The notes under the pieces were generated by a model. The model saw only the letters and a list, made by a program, of their open reading frames with translations, searched no databases and was not told where the DNA came from. Below, in pieces: positions 36,585 through 44,698 of a DNA stretch of 64,000 nt (positions are counted from its first letter, which is position 1; every line of letters begins with the position of its first letter). This DNA comes from Bradyrhizobium sp. CCGUVB1N3. Lineage in GTDB: Bacteria > Pseudomonadota > Alphaproteobacteria > Rhizobiales > Xanthobacteraceae. The stretch is taken from NCBI RefSeq assembly GCF_024199925.1, contig NZ_JANADR010000001.1:8311501-8375500 (forward strand). Reading direction: 5' to 3'. Position numbers and translations under genes: made by a program.

Positions 36585-38827
36585 GGATCGCGGTGGAAGG
36601 CATCATCTCTGAGAAGCCGTACGGCTGCATCTTCGCCGGCATCCTCGTCGAGGGCGGCGGCCGCTGCAGCGTGCGCGCCCGTTTCGATCGGCTGCTGGGG
36701 ATGCCCGCGCCTGGCGACGTCTGGGAGATTGAGGGAGAGATCCGGCAGGCGCGCTTCGGGCCTCAGATCGCCGCCGCAGCCGGCCGCCGCATCCTGCCCT
36801 CAGGAGATCTGATCAAGCGCTTCCTCGCCAACCACGTCCCCGGGATCGGGCCTGCCCGCGCCGGCCGGCTGTGGGAAGCCTTCGGAGAGAACCTGCCGGA
36901 AGTCCTGTCCAGTCAAGACCAGTTGGACGAGATCGCCGCCGCGATGTCGCCAGAGAAGCCCGTCCTCGCGCGCCGTCTCGCCGTGCTCGTCACGTCGGCT
37001 TGGCAAGCCGCCGAGGGCGAGGCGGCGCTCGTTTCGTGGCTGAATCGCCAGGGCGTTAGCGACATGAAGATCGTCCGGCGCATCCACCGGGTGCTCGGAC
37101 CGGCCGCCGTCGAGACCTTGGCCTTGAACCCGTTCGTCATGGTCCCGCTGCTGCCGTGGAAGCAGATGGACGAACTGGGCCGCCGGCTGCTGCGGGAGGA
37201 CGGCGCCGATCCCGTCCTCGACGTCCGGCGCCACGTCGGCGCGGCCGACGAGACCGTCAAGCGCATGCTCCGCCGCGGCGACACCGCGATGCCCGCCGGC
37301 GAATTCGCCGGCGAGCTCGAAGCGCTGCTGGGCAGAGCTCCGGACCGCTCCGTCGTCCACGGCGCCTTGGTCGCCGCGGTGAAGAACGGCGCCGTGCTGC
37401 GCGCGGGCGACCTGATGAGGGCTCCGGGCGCCGCCGCGCTCGAAGACGATCTCGTCGCCAGGCTGGCGGCCTTGGCCAAAGCACCGCGCGACGCCCGCGT
37501 CCCTCTCCTCAGTCCCAGCGGCTGGTCCGAACTGCTGGCCGAACTGACCGGTCCTGGCAGGACCTTGACCGACGAGCAGCGCGCCGCCGCCGTCGCCATG
37601 ATGACGCGTTCGCTGGCGTGCCTGGTCGGCGGCGCCGGCACCGGCAAGACCTACACGTGCAAGCTCGTCTGCGATCTGTGGGCAAGGTTCGGAGGGCACG
37701 TCCTGCTCTGCGCATTGGCAGGCAAAGCGGCGCTGCGGCTGTCGCGTTCGACGGGGCGGCTGGCCAAGACGCTGGCCCGAACGCTGGCCGAGTTGGTCGA
37801 GCGCGACGAACTGGAGGAGGCGCTCGCCGATCCCGACGTCTCGGAAGGCGAAGCCGCGAAGATGAGAACGAAGCTCGAGAGCCTGAGTCGGATCACCGAC
37901 AGGACCCTGGTCGTCGTCGACGAGGCGTCGATGACCGATCTGCCGACGATACACGCGATCACCAAGCGCCTCGCTCCCGGCAGCCGCTTGCTGCTCGTCG
38001 GCGACGAGGCCCAGTTGCCGCCCATCGGCTTCGGCAAGGTCTTTCATGAACTGGTCGAAGATGCCGGCGTCACGCTGCGGCTGACCCAAGTCCATCGACA
38101 GGCCGCCGCGAGCGGAATCCCGGCGGCGGCGGCCGCGGTCCGCTGCGGGGGAATTCCCTTGTTCTCGGAATTCGCTGGGCCGGCGGCCGGCATCTCCTTC
38201 GTCGATGCCGATCACGCCGGCATTGCGGCGGCTCTCGACGGGGTGATCGACCGGCTCGGCGATGCCGGCGAGGTGCTCGTCGTCACGGCTACGATCGCCG
38301 GCGCGGCCGGCGTCGACAGCGTCAACGGACGCTTCCACGGCCGCTTCGCGTCCGCTGGCCGGGCTGAATTCGCGGGCTTCTTCGGCCGTCGGTTCTCGGT
38401 CGGCGAGCCGACCATCTTCCTGCGCAACGACTACCGCGCCGGGTTGTTCAACGGTCTGTTCGGACGCGTCGTCGCGATCGATCCCGAAGAACGGGTCGTC
38501 GACGTGCTGTTCGACGGCGACCTCGAGCCCAAGAGGCTGGACGACGAGCACCTGGTCGATCTCGACCTCGCGTACGCCGTCACTTGCCACAAGTGCCAGG
38601 GGTCGAGCGCCAAGCGCGTGGTCATCCCGGTCTATGACAATCGGCTGCTCGACCGTTCGTGGCTCTACACGGCGATCACCCGGGCCGAGGAGCAGGTGGT
38701 GCTGGTGGGCGACCGCCGAGCCTTTTCTGCCGCCGTGGCGAAGCCTCCCACCGCCGACGTCCGGACGACGGGTCTGCAATGGCCGCCATTCGCGAAGCCT
38801 CCTGGGCTCCCGATTACTTCTGCTTGA
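36581..38827 (+). CDS. RecD2-like superfamily 1 DNA helicase
   Basis: A 748-aa ATP-dependent helicase. The N-terminus carries an OB-like strand region and a helix-hairpin-helix (FLANHVPGIGPARAGRLWEAF) as in RecD2. The motor has Walker A GGAGTGKT (residues about 350-357), Walker B VVDEAS (444-449), GDEAQLPPIGFG, HKCQGSSAKRVVIPVY and YTAITRAEEQVVLVGD. GTG 36581 overlaps the upstream stop (GTGA), linking it to the recombinase module, so it may process DNA during excision or integration, or belong to a linked defence function. Upstream in-frame extension to 36191 is a shadow of the coiled-coil gene. Confidence 0.85.
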   Translation: MRIAVEGIISEKPYGCIFAGILVEGGGRCSVRARFDRLLGMPAPGDVWEIEGEIRQARFGPQIAAAAGRRILPSGDLIKRFLANHVPGIGPARAGRLWEAFGENLPEVLSSQDQLDEIAAAMSPEKPVLARRLAVLVTSAWQAAEGEAALVSWLNRQGVSDMKIVRRIHRVLGPAAVETLALNPFVMVPLLPWKQMDELGRRLLREDGADPVLDVRRHVGAADETVKRMLRRGDTAMPAGEFAGELEALLGRAPDRSVVHGALVAAVKNGAVLRAGDLMRAPGAAALEDDLVARLAALAKAPRDARVPLLSPSGWSELLAELTGPGRTLTDEQRAAAVAMMTRSLACLVGGAGTGKTYTCKLVCDLWARFGGHVLLCALAGKAALRLSRSTGRLAKTLARTLAELVERDELEEALADPDVSEGEAAKMRTKLESLSRITDRTLVVVDEASMTDLPTIHAITKRLAPGSRLLLVGDEAQLPPIGFGKVFHELVEDAGVTLRLTQVHRQAAASGIPAAAAAVRCGGIPLFSEFAGPAAGISFVDADHAGIAAALDGVIDRLGDAGEVLVVTATIAGAAGVDSVNGRFHGRFASAGRAEFAGFFGRRFSVGEPTIFLRNDYRAGLFNGLFGRVVAIDPEERVVDVLFDGDLEPKRLDDEHLVDLDLAYAVTCHKCQGSSAKRVVIPVYDNRLLDRSWLYTAITRAEEQVVLVGDRRAFSAAVAKPPTADVRTTGLQWPPFAKPPGLPITSA

Positions 38828-39024
38828 TCCCCGGAGCCGCCCTCACGCGACCCGCCAGGCGACGGCGCGCGCAGCGCGCAAGGGAGGGTCCGCGCCGCAG
38901 GCGTGGATGCCCTTGCGCGTGAGCACGACGGTGCAATGGTCGGGCGCGGGAGAGGGGTTCCGGGGCCAGGCATTGATCCCTGGTGAGCCTGAACAGGTTT
39001 TCGCTTCGTCGGCTCGCGCGGGTG

Positions 39025-39582
39025 CTATTCGTCGGCCTGCCCGCGATCGATGCGGCGATGGGGGCGCTCCAACTGCTGCAGGGTCATGCCGGCTCCGATG
39101 GCATTCCGCTGCCACCGAACGAACTGCTGTTTCAGACGGGTATTTTCCGTCTCCAGCTCGCGCACGCGGGTTTCGAGAAACGCGACCCGATTCCGCAGAT
39201 ATTCGTCCGTGCCCGCCTTCGGCCGGCCAGGCTTGGCCGGTTTACCTTCGGCCGCCCGTTCTTTGGCGGACTTCTGCTCCCGCTCCAGGAGCAGCCGGCG
39301 CTTCGTGTCGTAGAATGCGGACTGTAGTTCTTCGTACTTCGCGAGCGTCTGGCGTTTCGCCTCCGCCTCCGGATGCTTTTTCCGGACCTCGGCCCGCACG
39401 GCCTCCCACGTGATGGTGGAATGGGGCCAGGCCAGGATCTTGGTGCGGATCCACTTCCGAATGCTTCGCGTCATGCGAAAGCGCGTATCCGCCGAACCTG
39501 CGGTCGGCCTCGGTCCGGGCTCCGGCGCCGTTCGGCCGCTACGCTTTGCGGACGGGGGAGAACCGGGAGCGCGTTTGGCCAT
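39025..39582 (-). CDS. Coiled-coil hypothetical protein
   Basis: A 185-aa basic protein. The N-terminal 35 residues are Pro/Arg-rich and probably disordered; residues about 40-80 (TRSIRKWIRTKILAWPHSTITWEAVRAEV) are helical, and the C-terminus (YLRNRVAFLETRVRELETENTRLKQQFVRW) is a clear coiled coil. ATG 39582 is preferred to the longer version starting 39708 because the shorter N-terminus fits an MAKR start, though no strong ribosome site is seen. Similar coiled-coil proteins accompany Tn554-type recombinases; role unknown. The 197-bp gap 38828-39024 after the helicase, where the two genes converge, holds no gene. Confidence 0.55.
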   Translation of the reverse strand: MAKRAPGSPPSAKRSGRTAPEPGPRPTAGSADTRFRMTRSIRKWIRTKILAWPHSTITWEAVRAEVRKKHPEAEAKRQTLAKYEELQSAFYDTKRRLLLEREQKSAKERAAEGKPAKPGRPKAGTDEYLRNRVAFLETRVRELETENTRLKQQFVRWQRNAIGAGMTLQQLERPHRRIDRGQADE

Positions 39583-39714
39583 CAATTCCGCGGGTGAAGG
39601 ATTCGGAATTGTTGGATAAGCCGATTCTATCGGCTCGCCGAAGCTCAAACTCGATCGCTTCAAATCGAACTCACAAGGCAGAGCGCATGAACCGGGCTGG
39701 AGGGGCAACAGGGT

Positions 39715-39981
39715 CTACAGATCGGTCCAGTCGGCCGCCATCGCCTCCTCGCAGGCACGTTGAAGAAGTGCCCAGACACGCTGCTGGCGCGCATGGGCCA
39801 GGACGGAAAACTTTGCGATGCCGGGCGGCGTGCCGGTCAAAGGATTGGCTGTCTCCATGGCGATGATCCTGTAATCGCTCAGATCCGCCAGGTCGCTCAC
39901 GTTTCCGATGTGCATCGTGCCGAGCGGCCGCCGGAGCGCGCCGATGCCTCCCGGCCAAAGTTCGACTGTCACGACGAGCAC
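39715..39981 (-). CDS. Small hypothetical protein, translationally coupled
   Basis: An 88-aa protein starting with GTG 39981, preceded by a strong AAGGAGG 7 bp upstream inside the end of the 260-aa gene, whose stop it overlaps. Sequence VVTVELWPGGIGALRRPLG then MHIGNVSDLADLSDYRIIAME suggests a compact alpha/beta fold. The overlap shows it belongs to the same operon as the 260-aa protein. Function not recognised. Confidence 0.65.
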   Translation of the reverse strand: MLVVTVELWPGGIGALRRPLGTMHIGNVSDLADLSDYRIIAMETANPLTGTPPGIAKFSVLAHARQQRVWALLQRACEEAMAADWTDL

Positions 39982-40751
39982 GTGTGGGCCTCCTTGAGAT
40001 CGGTGATCGCCCGAAGGGCCGCGGCCGCGGCGGCGAGCCGCTGCGCGATGCGTTGCGCGCCCGTTCCGGGTCGGAAGGCAGCGACAAGGTCGTCGAGATC
40101 GAGTTCGGCGAGGACGGCATCGTCCAGTTCGATGGATGCCCGCCCGGCGAAGCGGCCGATCGCGGCCTTCACCACCGCCCCGGTCGGAGGCCCGAGCCGA
40201 ATCGTGAGGTCGGCGGCACCGACCAGGGCGCGGGGGAGCAGGCTGACGTCGGCGGAAATGCCCACCACGGACTGGCCGCCGGCCAAGGCGCCCGACACCG
40301 CGCTTGAGCCGGAGGAGCATCCCAGGCCCCGCTGGTTAGGCCCGCTCCTGGTGTGCTGCAGCCAGCGATCGCCGAACGAGCGGCGGAAGTGGTCCGCGAC
40401 CGGTAGGACCCAGGCATCCGTCGGCACCAGGATGACGACGCACAGCGCCTGGCCGTGGCGCAACTTGCGGCGCAGCTCCGGCGGGGCGGCGGCCTCGAAG
40501 GCGGCGCCGACGAGCGCCGTCATCGCATCGGGCCGGCCATCCGGAGCAAGGCCATCGGTGTCCTCCTCAGCTTCCAGGTAGAAGTTGCCCTCAATCTGGG
40601 GCTCATCGGGATCCTCGAAGCGGCCGCGGTCCCGGTCGAAGATACGGTCGATCAGAACAGTGCCGGGCGCCAGACAATGCTGGTCGACAAGGCGTTTTGG
40701 CGCCATCCGGACCGCGATCCGGGGCGAGCTGCGGCGTTTGGTCTTCTTCAT
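39969..40751 (-). CDS. Hypothetical protein resembling a regulatory N-domain of AAA-type proteins
   Basis: A 260-aa protein without signal or membrane helices. After a basic start, residues 85-115 (LCVVILVPTDAWVLPVADHFRRSFGD) form a Rossmann-like strand-helix, then GGQSVVGISADVSLLPRALVGAADLTIRL and DLDDLVAAFRPGTGAQRIAQRL. The last segments recall the N-terminal part of some bacterial AAA ATPases, but no Walker motif is present, so this may be a detached regulatory domain (low-confidence inference). ATGA overlap with the upstream gene and overlap with the downstream 88-aa gene show an operon of three. Confidence 0.6.
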   Translation of the reverse strand: MKKTKRRSSPRIAVRMAPKRLVDQHCLAPGTVLIDRIFDRDRGRFEDPDEPQIEGNFYLEAEEDTDGLAPDGRPDAMTALVGAAFEAAAPPELRRKLRHGQALCVVILVPTDAWVLPVADHFRRSFGDRWLQHTRSGPNQRGLGCSSGSSAVSGALAGGQSVVGISADVSLLPRALVGAADLTIRLGPPTGAVVKAAIGRFAGRASIELDDAVLAELDLDDLVAAFRPGTGAQRIAQRLAAAAAALRAITDLKEAHTCSS

Positions 40752-41338
40752 GTGCGGGACCTCACCAGGGTGGACGGCCCGAGCGGCTCGGACGTCAGGT
40801 CGAGTTCGAGGAGGTTCGAGCAGGCCAGCGACATCACTGCCGGAGAGGGATCCCGGTCGCTGCTGACCATCTCGAGCAGGCGGCCGAGCTCCATCGGCCC
40901 CTCGTCGGCGAGAACCTTGAGGATCCGGAGGCGCAGAGGCACTGGGACCGGCCGGTCCCGGTAGGACCAGACCAAGCGGACGTTGGACCGGCGTGGCTCG
41001 GTCTTCAGGTCCTCGGCTGTGACGATGAGCTGCTGCAGACCCAGTTCGCGCAGCGCGATCTGGACCAGACCCTCTTCGTCGAGCGAGCGGATCCGGCGGG
41101 CGGCGACGACGTCAAGAACGAAGCGCCCGTCGTCCTTCCCGATAATGACGGCGTCGACGTCTACTTGCGCGGACCCAGCATTCGCCGCCGCAACGTGTGA
41201 GATCGCGCGGATCGCCGGATCGAGCGATGCGATCGCGAGCGCCTCTCTGAGCGCAGAGTGTCGCGCGGGGATCGGGGCAGCGGTTTTGGCGGACGAGAAG
41301 AGGTCGGGGCGGCCGCGGCGGGCCTTGGGGGAGTGCAT
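40748..41338 (-). CDS. Hypothetical protein, possible degenerate endonuclease-like fold
   Basis: A 196-aa protein. Residues 25-70 (ALREALAIASLDPAIRAISHVAA, then VDVDAVIIGKDDGRFVLDVV) show a D-x(n)-xxD pattern that faintly resembles a PD-(D/E)XK core, but the key Lys is replaced, so activity is doubtful. The C-terminal 80 residues look like a winged helix (LRLRILKVLADEGPMELGRLLEMV). ATG 41338 is preferred; longer versions read into the phosphoesterase gene. Its stop overlaps the start of the 260-aa gene. Confidence 0.55.
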   Translation of the reverse strand: MHSPKARRGRPDLFSSAKTAAPIPARHSALREALAIASLDPAIRAISHVAAANAGSAQVDVDAVIIGKDDGRFVLDVVAARRIRSLDEEGLVQIALRELGLQQLIVTAEDLKTEPRRSNVRLVWSYRDRPVPVPLRLRILKVLADEGPMELGRLLEMVSSDRDPSPAVMSLACSNLLELDLTSEPLGPSTLVRSRT

Positions 41339-41418
41339 GAGAAGGTATCCGAAACCATGGAAAGGGCGGGGCGGGTGGTCTCGGTGTGTTTGTGGTCGGC
41401 GTCGGTCATGGTCGGCCC

Positions 41419-42240
41419 TCAGATCTCGATGATGAGCTGCTCGTTGAAGTTCGGGTTGTCCCAGGTGGGCTCGCGGTCGCCCCACGGGCCGTAGCCTTTG
41501 GCGTTGCTCACGACCCTCGTCTCGCCGATCACGGCGTCGAAGGACTCATGGGTATGCCCATAGATCCACAGGTCCGCGGGCCGCAGCGCGCCGCGACCCT
41601 CGTCGGGCGCCGTCACCATCAGGTCGGTGAGATCGCTATAAAATGCCGCGGTCAGAAGCTCGTCCGGCTTGGGCGGCTCCGACAGGCGCGGCTCCGGGCG
41701 CCGGCAGGCATGGTGGGTCACGATCACAAGGGGACCAGGTCGATCCTTGCGGAGCTCGGCTTCGAGGAAGGCTCGGGACCGCCTGTGCCTGGCCAGCGCG
41801 TGCGAAGGACGAAAGCGCTGGGCGTAGCGGTCGGTCCTGATTTTCTTGAAGTCGTTCATGCGCTCCGCCGCGATCGCCATCTCCCGGCGCTGATCTCCGA
41901 ACAGCGCGAAGTCGGTCCAGAGAGTGCAGACGACGAACGTCACGTTGCCGATGCGGACGGTCTCATTTTCCAGAGGGTTCACGTTCGTGCCGGCCGCGGC
42001 CGCCTTGGCCTTCTCGAGCGTGCGGTCGATGTCCTCGCCGTAGGCTTCGTGATTACCCATGCAGTAGATCACCGGTCGGTCGGGCACTCTATCCAGCAAC
42101 CACTTCACGCCGCGCTCGGCACGCGGCGTTAGGTCGCCGGCGACGATCATGACCTCGAATTCCGGTCCCGCCTCTCCGGCCGGCAAGTCCCAGCCCCGGG
42201 TGAGTTCGAGGTGGAGGTCGGACATGGGCCAAAGCTTCAC
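41419..42240 (-). CDS. Calcineurin-like metallophosphoesterase
   Basis: A 273-aa metal-dependent phosphoesterase. The five metal-binding motifs are present: SDLHLE (residues 7-12), GDLTPRAERG, CMGNHEAYG, IVTHHACRR and YGHTHESFD. It is a single-domain enzyme with no signal peptide; substrate unknown (nucleotide, nucleic acid or protein phosphate). It starts 4 bp after the upstream Cys-containing gene and is followed by the three-gene block. This is the second phosphoesterase of the island, distinct in sequence from the one in the GTPase operon. Confidence 0.85.
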   Translation of the reverse strand: MKLWPMSDLHLELTRGWDLPAGEAGPEFEVMIVAGDLTPRAERGVKWLLDRVPDRPVIYCMGNHEAYGEDIDRTLEKAKAAAAGTNVNPLENETVRIGNVTFVVCTLWTDFALFGDQRREMAIAAERMNDFKKIRTDRYAQRFRPSHALARHRRSRAFLEAELRKDRPGPLVIVTHHACRRPEPRLSEPPKPDELLTAAFYSDLTDLMVTAPDEGRGALRPADLWIYGHTHESFDAVIGETRVVSNAKGYGPWGDREPTWDNPNFNEQLIIEI

Positions 42241-42244
42241 GGCG

Positions 42245-42787
42245 CTACTCCTCGACCGGAAGGGAGGCCGGATCGACCTCCGTGAAGGTGTCGGTGTCGC
42301 GGTCGTAGCGGCGGCAGGTGATCTGGCTCCGGTCGTCGCCGGCGACGTAGCTGACGATGTAGATGTTCTCGAGCCCCGGCCGGCTCTCGACGGGCGCCCG
42401 ACCCTCCGCGTGCACCGTGCAGCGGGTGGTCAACCAGGCGCCGCCGTGTAGACGACCAGGCTCGCCGCACACCTCGCAGCAAGTCGCGCTGCGGGCTTCG
42501 GCCAGCGCGATGGCTTCCTCGACCTGGATGGTCGCCTCCGGAGACAGCCTGCCGTCCCAGTAGACCCGCAGGGTCCCGTATTTTTCCTTGATCTGGCTGA
42601 ACCTGAAGTCGCCGCCGGCGTGGGTCGCCTTCCGGATCCGGACGCACAGCCGGTCGAGCAAGTCATGCCAGCCGGGGCCGCATTCGGGGGCGCCTCGGGC
42701 CGCAAAAGCGGCGTCGCAGGGCGGGGCGAAGAGGTCGCGGTGAACCTCGACGAGCTCGACCCTCCAGTTTCCGACGCTGCCCGACAT
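42245..42787 (-). CDS. Hypothetical protein with a Cys cluster
   Basis: A 180-aa cytoplasmic protein. Mid-region FRFSQIKEKYGTLRVYWDGRLS is followed by CCEVCGEPGRLHGGAWLTTRCTVH, a C-x2-C...C-x2-H pattern that could bind one zinc. I recognise similar small proteins beside accessory operons in many bacteria but can assign no function. ATG 42787 chosen; the longer start at 42826 lacks support. It is the promoter-proximal gene of the leftward block and faces two palindromic operators. Confidence 0.62.
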   Translation of the reverse strand: MSGSVGNWRVELVEVHRDLFAPPCDAAFAARGAPECGPGWHDLLDRLCVRIRKATHAGGDFRFSQIKEKYGTLRVYWDGRLSPEATIQVEEAIALAEARSATCCEVCGEPGRLHGGAWLTTRCTVHAEGRAPVESRPGLENIYIVSYVAGDDRSQITCRRYDRDTDTFTEVDPASLPVEE

Positions 42788-42871
42788 GACTGACCTTGAA
42801 CGCCACCGTGAACGAAACAAGAACATTCAGACAGGAAGATCAGCTGGAGTCAAGGGCTTAGCGCGGCATTC

Positions 42872-42908
42872 TTATATAAGAAGCGGATGCCTTCTTATAT
42901 AAGATCTC
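42872..42908. promoter_or_regulatory. Paired palindromic operators in a divergent control region
   Basis: TTCTTATATAAGAA (42872-42885) is a perfect 14-nt palindrome; TTCTTATATAAGAT (42895-42908) repeats it with a perfect 12-nt core. Centres are 23 bp apart, about two helical turns, so two dimers could bind one face. It lies between the leftward Cys-protein gene (start 42787) and the rightward 71-aa gene (start 42981), the AT-rich island promoter. Confidence 0.65.
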
Positions 42909-42980
42909 GCTGGCGGCGCTGGTGCCGGGGCCGCTGCGGCCGTATGGTTAACGAAAGGTAGTCGCGCAACGGACGGATGA

Positions 42981-43196
42981 ATGACCGGTAAAAAGAAGAC
43001 GCCGAAACGGGGAAAGCGAACCCCGATAGGGGACAGGATTCAGTTCCTGACGATGATGCATCCGGACGTCATCGCGGACATCAAGCAGGTCGGCATCGAC
43101 GAGCATCGGGCTGCGTGGGACGTGATGGAGCAGGCTGCGCGGGAGTTCCTGAAGCGGTGGAAAGGTCGGAAAGCGTCGGCCGGTTCGCAGCAATAA
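42981..43196 (+). CDS. Small basic protein, possible regulator
   Basis: A 71-aa protein: a Lys/Arg-rich start (MTGKKKTPKRGKRTPIGDRI), then QFLTMMHPDVIADIKQVGIDEHRAAWDVMEQAAREFLKRW. The strand-helix-helix layout after a basic arm resembles small ribbon-helix-helix or partition-type DNA-binding proteins, so it might bind the two palindromes 70 bp upstream (inference). Gap 43197-43375 to the GTPase operon contains no further gene. Confidence 0.55.
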   Translation: MTGKKKTPKRGKRTPIGDRIQFLTMMHPDVIADIKQVGIDEHRAAWDVMEQAAREFLKRWKGRKASAGSQQ

Positions 43197-43375
43197 ATCT
43201 CATGAAGTCAACGAAGTAGCTACCACAAAGCGGTGGAAACGCGGCTCGGGACCCTTGATTGAGCTTGCCGCCGAGCACAACGCATGGGACGTTCCCAAGG
43301 TAGCCTAAAACGAGAACGCTTGTGCGCGGCGGCGACCGCCGCCACGATCTCGCCCGAACTGGAAGCCCTACCTAA

Positions 43376-44698
43376 ATGCTCTTTGTGCACCTCTCTGACA
43401 TTCATTTCAAAAAGACCGAGATCGGGCAACCGGACGATCCGAATCTAGCGTTGCGCAGCGATATCATTCGCGACGTGCGGCGAATGCGGAAAGAGATTGG
43501 TAGGCCAGCGGACGGCATCCTGCTGACGGGAGACGTCGCCTTCGCCGGTCGTGCGGAGGAGTATGCCTTCGCCTACGCATGGCTCGAAGAGAAGCTTTGC
43601 CCGGAGGCGGGATGTAAGATCGACGACGTGTTCGTGATCCCCGGCAATCACGATGTTGATCGAAACGCCGAGAAGGACATCGCGCAGAGCATGGCTCGCG
43701 AAGCCCTCCGTGCAACGCCGGTCAAGGACGTGAACGGTTACCTGAGGCAATGGTTGCGCAGCAAGCTCGCCTCAGGCGTGATCTTTGGGCCGATCCAGGA
43801 GTACAACAGGTTCGCGGCCAAGTTCTTGTGCCTGCTGAAGCCCTATATCGACAACGACGGAACGGAAGACCTTGCCGCACGGCCATTCGCCCGACGCGAT
43901 CTCCCCCTGAACGATGGTTCGACGCTGCGCCTTTGGGGGTTCAACACCGTCCTGGTGTCCGACATCACGGACGCAAAGGAACGCATGCTGATTGATCCGG
44001 CCGCCGGTCAGATCGAGGAAGAGGACGGCGTCTGCCATATGGTGATGGCGCATCACCCGTTCGAGTGGCTCAAGAACGGCCGGGACTTTCAGGATCGGTG
44101 CGAGAAGATCGCGCAGATACAACTGTTCGGCCACGAACACACGCGGCGCGTTGACGAGGGAAAACATTTCCTGAGGATCCGCGCCGGCGCGATGCACCCG
44201 GACCGGGACGAGCGTGACTGGAAGCCGGGCTATAACTGGATCGACGTGTCGGTCGATGGGGCCGACGATAAGCGTAAGCTTGTCGTCAAGGTGTGGGTGC
44301 GTCAATTCGAGACGAACGACTTCCTCGGCGTCCCCGACCGGAAGGGAAATCCGGTCTGGGAGAATGCCTACGATTTGCCGGATTGGACGGCGCCGAAAAC
44401 CCCCGCCGCTGAAACCGCAAAAACGGAAGTGAGTGCGCCAGTGCTGGAGTCCCCGACCATGACGACGTCAGCCCCGCAGCCGCCGCCGACCATCAGGAGC
44501 GTGACGATCAAGCTGTTCAAGCTGAAGGAGCACGAACAGCGTCGCGTGATCACGTTGCTTGGCCTCGACAGGCCGAATGATCGGGAGATGAAAGATTACG
44601 AACTCGTCGTCGCCGCGGTGAAGAGAAGCGACGCGCTGGGGGTGCTTCCCGAAATGGAGCGCCTCATCGATAGGACGTTGGCAGGGGAGCCGCTCTGA
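43376..44698 (+). CDS. Metallophosphoesterase, probable effector of the GTPase system
   Basis: A 440-aa protein. Residues 1-310 form a calcineurin-like phosphoesterase with LSDIHF (Asp8, His10), LLTGDVAF (Asp53), IPGNHDVDR (90-93), MAHHPFEW and FGHEHTRR (252-257), all metal ligands intact. A Pro/Ala-rich linker (residues about 340-375) leads to a 65-residue helical C-terminal module (FKLKEHEQRRVITLLGL, then AAVKRSDALGVLPEMERLID), like adaptor domains that tether effectors to conflict-system partners. Its stop overlaps the next gene's start (TGATG). In predicted GTPase conflict systems such a phosphoesterase is the toxic effector; its substrate is unknown. Confidence 0.8.
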   Translation: MLFVHLSDIHFKKTEIGQPDDPNLALRSDIIRDVRRMRKEIGRPADGILLTGDVAFAGRAEEYAFAYAWLEEKLCPEAGCKIDDVFVIPGNHDVDRNAEKDIAQSMAREALRATPVKDVNGYLRQWLRSKLASGVIFGPIQEYNRFAAKFLCLLKPYIDNDGTEDLAARPFARRDLPLNDGSTLRLWGFNTVLVSDITDAKERMLIDPAAGQIEEEDGVCHMVMAHHPFEWLKNGRDFQDRCEKIAQIQLFGHEHTRRVDEGKHFLRIRAGAMHPDRDERDWKPGYNWIDVSVDGADDKRKLVVKVWVRQFETNDFLGVPDRKGNPVWENAYDLPDWTAPKTPAAETAKTEVSAPVLESPTMTTSAPQPPPTIRSVTIKLFKLKEHEQRRVITLLGLDRPNDREMKDYELVVAAVKRSDALGVLPEMERLIDRTLAGEPL

